A stretch of 16,671 nt of DNA from Litorivivens sp041619575 (GTDB lineage Bacteria > Pseudomonadota > Gammaproteobacteria > Pseudomonadales > Spongiibacteraceae), in the NCBI GenBank assembly GCA_041619575.1, contig JBFKDP010000051.1, positions 1-16,671 of the forward strand, in the 5' to 3' direction. Positions 14,751 to 16,671 of this stretch are shown piece after piece; within the stretch, counting starts at the first letter, position 1; every line of letters starts with the position of its first letter. Below the pieces are notes generated by a model. It had not been told where the DNA came from, ran no database searches, and saw nothing but the letters and a program-made list of their open reading frames with translations. Position numbers and translations under genes: made by a program.

Positions 14751-15593
14751 ATGTCCACGAGTGATCAATACGCTGTGTTTGGTAACCCCATCCGCCACAG
14801 TAAATCCCCCGAAATCCACGCCGCCTTTGCCGAGCAGAGTCAGCAGGATATGGTCTATCGCACCCACCTGATTGAAGAGGGCCTGTTTGAAGAATCGGCC
14901 CGCCGTTTTTTTGCCAATGGTGGCAAGGGGCTGAATATTACCGTGCCCTGCAAGGTCGACGCTTTTCGCTTTGCCGACACCCTGAGCGATCGCGCGCGCC
15001 GCGCCGGCGCAGTTAATACATTGGCGCTGCAGGAAGACGGCACGATCTATGGCGATAACACCGACGGCGCCGGCATTGTCCGCGACATGCTGGAAAATCT
15101 GGACTGGGTGGTCAGCGACAAGCGCGTGCTGATTCTCGGGGCCGGTGGCGCGGTTCGCGGCATTCTTGGCCCTCTACTGGCTCGCAAACCATCCCATGTT
15201 GTCGTGGCCAACCGGACGGTTGCCAAGGCGCGGGATCTGGCGCGGGAGTTTGCTGAGCTTGGGGATGTTCGCGCCTGCAGTTACGAAGGCCTGGCGGGCA
15301 GCCAGTTCGATATCGTGATCAACGGCACCAGCGCGAGTATGAGCGGGGAACTGCCGCCCCTGCCGCCGCAGTTGCTCAGCGATACCGCTTGTTGCTATGA
15401 CATGATGTACGCTGCCAATCCGACGCCTTTTATGCACTGGGCTGCCGGTGAGGCGGCCTGGGCTGTGTCTGACGGTTTGGGTATGTTGGTCGAGCAGGCC
15501 GCAGAGTCCTTCTGTATCTGGCGCGGAATTCGCCCGGAAACCGGCCCCGTAATCGAGCGCATTCGCCTGTCCCTGAGTCATTCTGAATTGTAG
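14751..15593 (+). CDS. aroE: Shikimate dehydrogenase (NADP+)
   Basis: AroE reduces 3-dehydroshikimate to shikimate in aromatic amino acid synthesis. It has 280 residues (E. coli 272). The substrate domain shows GNPIRHSKSP (11-20), GLNITVPCK (60-68, catalytic K68) and GDNTDG (101-106, D105). The NADP domain shows LGAGGAVRG (129-137) and the phosphate-binding ANRT (153-156), which marks NADP preference. The C-terminus has YDMMY and DGLGMLVEQAAESF. The ribosome binding site is weak (AGG, spacing eight). It is 25 bases behind hemF, the same order as in Pseudomonas, and probably shares the transcript. Confidence 0.97.
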   Translation: MSTSDQYAVFGNPIRHSKSPEIHAAFAEQSQQDMVYRTHLIEEGLFEESARRFFANGGKGLNITVPCKVDAFRFADTLSDRARRAGAVNTLALQEDGTIYGDNTDGAGIVRDMLENLDWVVSDKRVLILGAGGAVRGILGPLLARKPSHVVVANRTVAKARDLAREFAELGDVRACSYEGLAGSQFDIVINGTSASMSGELPPLPPQLLSDTACCYDMMYAANPTPFMHWAAGEAAWAVSDGLGMLVEQAAESFCIWRGIRPETGPVIERIRLSLSHSEL

Positions 15594-15639
15594 CACTAGC
15601 TGCGAATTTCCAAACATAGAGATAACAGGAAGCAGAAAT

Positions 15640-16599
15640 TTGATATTGCAGAGTGTGGGCTTGATCGTTGGACTGGTGGCTTTGGTGTGGAGTGCAGACC
15701 GCTTTGTCATCGGCGCATCCGCAACGGCCAGAATCCTCGGTGTATCGACCTTGGTTATCGGCATACTGGTCGTGGGGATCGGAACCTCTGCACCAGAGAT
15801 GCTGGTGTCGGCCATCGCTGCCTTTCAGGGGCAGGCAGGTCTGTCCGTGGGCAATGCGCTGGGCTCCAACATTACCAATATCGGTTTGGTATTAGGCATT
15901 ACCGCTCTGGTCGCCCCGCTGCATGTGCGCTCAAAAATTCTCTTCCGGGAAATCCCCCTACTCATTCTGGTCATGCTAATCGGTTGGCTGCTGCTACGCG
16001 ACGGTGAACTGAATGTACTTGATGGCAGCCTCCTGTTAGGCGGCTTTGCCCTGGTGATCCTTCGGCAACTCTGGGAAGCCAAACACGGTATCGACGACCC
16101 GCTGGTAGGTGAATTCGATGAGGTGCTGGAAAAGGAGATGGGGCTCGGCATGGCCCTGTTCTGGCTGGCGCTCGGTTTCGCGGTGCTGCTGCTATCCGCC
16201 CGATTGATGGTCTGGGCGGCTGTGGATATTGCCCAGGCACTGGGCGTCAGTGAGTTGGTTATCGGCCTGACCATTGTCGCCATCGGTACCAGCCTGCCGG
16301 AGCTCGCTGCGTCGGTTGCCGCGGTGCGCAAGGGTGAACACGATATCGCGCTGGGCAATGTGCTGGGCTCCAACCTGTTTAACCTCTTGGGGGTTATGGC
16401 CCTGCCGGGTGTGATTGCACCGGGGCAAGTTGACCCGGCGGTGTTGAGCCGGGATTACCCCATCATGATTGGTCTGTCGGTGATGCTGTTTTTGGTGGCA
16501 TACAGCTTGAAGGGCAGTCGGCGGATAGAACGCTGGGAAGGTGGTTTGCTAGCTGGCTTATACTTCGCCTATCTTGGGTTGCTGGCTTATACGGCTTAA
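15640..16599 (+). CDS. Calcium/sodium antiporter, CaCA family (YrbG-like)
   Basis: This inner-membrane cation/Ca2+ exchanger has 319 residues and about ten transmembrane segments arranged as two inverted halves. Both alpha repeats are intact: VGIGTSAPE...GNALGSNITN (45-80, acidic E53) and VAIGTSLPE...GNVLGSNLFN (213-248, E221). An acidic, charged linker (about 146-168) separates the halves and should be cytoplasmic. It starts at TTG 15640 behind AGGA at a spacing of nine; a GTG at 15655 is an alternative. It resembles E. coli YrbG (325 residues). The ion specificity, Na+ versus H+ or K+, cannot be read from the sequence. It follows aroE by 46 bases with no terminator between them. Confidence 0.9.
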   Translation: MILQSVGLIVGLVALVWSADRFVIGASATARILGVSTLVIGILVVGIGTSAPEMLVSAIAAFQGQAGLSVGNALGSNITNIGLVLGITALVAPLHVRSKILFREIPLLILVMLIGWLLLRDGELNVLDGSLLLGGFALVILRQLWEAKHGIDDPLVGEFDEVLEKEMGLGMALFWLALGFAVLLLSARLMVWAAVDIAQALGVSELVIGLTIVAIGTSLPELAASVAAVRKGEHDIALGNVLGSNLFNLLGVMALPGVIAPGQVDPAVLSRDYPIMIGLSVMLFLVAYSLKGSRRIERWEGGLLAGLYFAYLGLLAYTA

Positions 16600-16628
16600 C
16601 CGTTATCTCCTGCGTGCCCTGTCTCTTC

Positions 16629-16666
16629 GCCTACTTTCCTTCTGCGTGTTTGAAAGAGAAAGCAGG
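16629..16666 (+). repeat. Imperfect inverted repeat after the antiporter gene
   Basis: CCTACTTTC near the left of this stretch pairs with GAAAGCAGG at its right with one mismatch (eight of nine positions), leaving a loop of about 19 bases. No T tract is visible before the window ends, so it may be a weak terminator or chance. The final 72 bases otherwise hold nothing recognisable. Confidence 0.25.
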
Positions 16667-16671
16667 CTAAG

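Noticed and set aside
1..16671. Possible novel defence system, mobile element, CRISPR array, tRNA or rRNA gene
   Set aside because: Every long coding stretch is assigned to a familiar family, the order is that of a conserved housekeeping region, and no direct-repeat arrays, transposase motifs, integrase sites or cloverleaf-like sequences were seen by eye. A tRNAscan or repeat search could confirm this.

Overview
The window is a chromosomal housekeeping segment from a gammaproteobacterium, coding on both strands at roughly 55-60% GC by eye. The two-subunit glycyl-tRNA synthetase (glyQ/glyS), the TrkA/TrkH potassium system and the run trkA - rsmB - fmt - def | LysM protein - dprA - tsaC - hemF - aroE resemble the region near the replication origin of Pseudomonas (the PA0008-PA0025 neighbourhood of P. 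aeruginosa, from memory). The differences are trkH and a methyltransferase attached behind trkA, purE between dprA and tsaC, and a PAS-GGDEF-EAL gene between glyQS and the Trk genes. Together these suggest a non-Pseudomonas relative, perhaps a marine Cellvibrionales/Halieaceae-type bacterium. The taxon is inference.

Left part, minus strand (1-8776 plus def/fmt to 10238). Read in the direction of transcription there are four units. (a) def-fmt-rsmB runs from about 10238 to 7490: peptide deformylase, Met-tRNA formyltransferase and 16S rRNA m5C967 methyltransferase, with a 3-nt gap and then an 8-nt overlap. (b) trkA-trkH-SAM methyltransferase runs from 7386 to 3978 behind its own sigma-70-like promoter, the last two genes sharing a TGATG junction. 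(c) A single membrane-anchored PAS-GGDEF-EAL protein lies at 3826-1961; its cyclase site is degenerate and its phosphodiesterase site is intact. (d) glyQ-glyS starts at 1839, overlaps by ATGA, and leaves the window at base 1.

Right part, plus strand (10434-16599). A 195-bp divergent intergenic region separates def from a tightly packed series: a LysM/secretin-associated protein (TsaP-like), dprA, purE, tsaC, hemF, aroE and a Ca2+/Na+ antiporter of the CaCA family. The purE-tsaC-hemF genes are 2 nt apart, which suggests one transcript.

The genes fall into a few themes. Translation: glyQS, fmt/def for initiator formylation and deformylation, rsmB, and tsaC for the tRNA t6A precursor. Biosynthesis: purE, hemF, aroE. 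Ion transport: TrkAH and the CaCA antiporter. DNA uptake or surface: TsaP-like protein and DprA. Signalling: c-di-GMP turnover. I see no rRNA, tRNA, CRISPR array, insertion sequence, phage gene or toxin-antitoxin pair, and no convincing new biological system. The points worth a second look are small: a plus-strand terminator-like hairpin inside a minus-strand region, two unusual leader hairpins before tsaP and dprA, the decayed GGDEF domain, the coupled methyltransferase, and several non-ATG starts.
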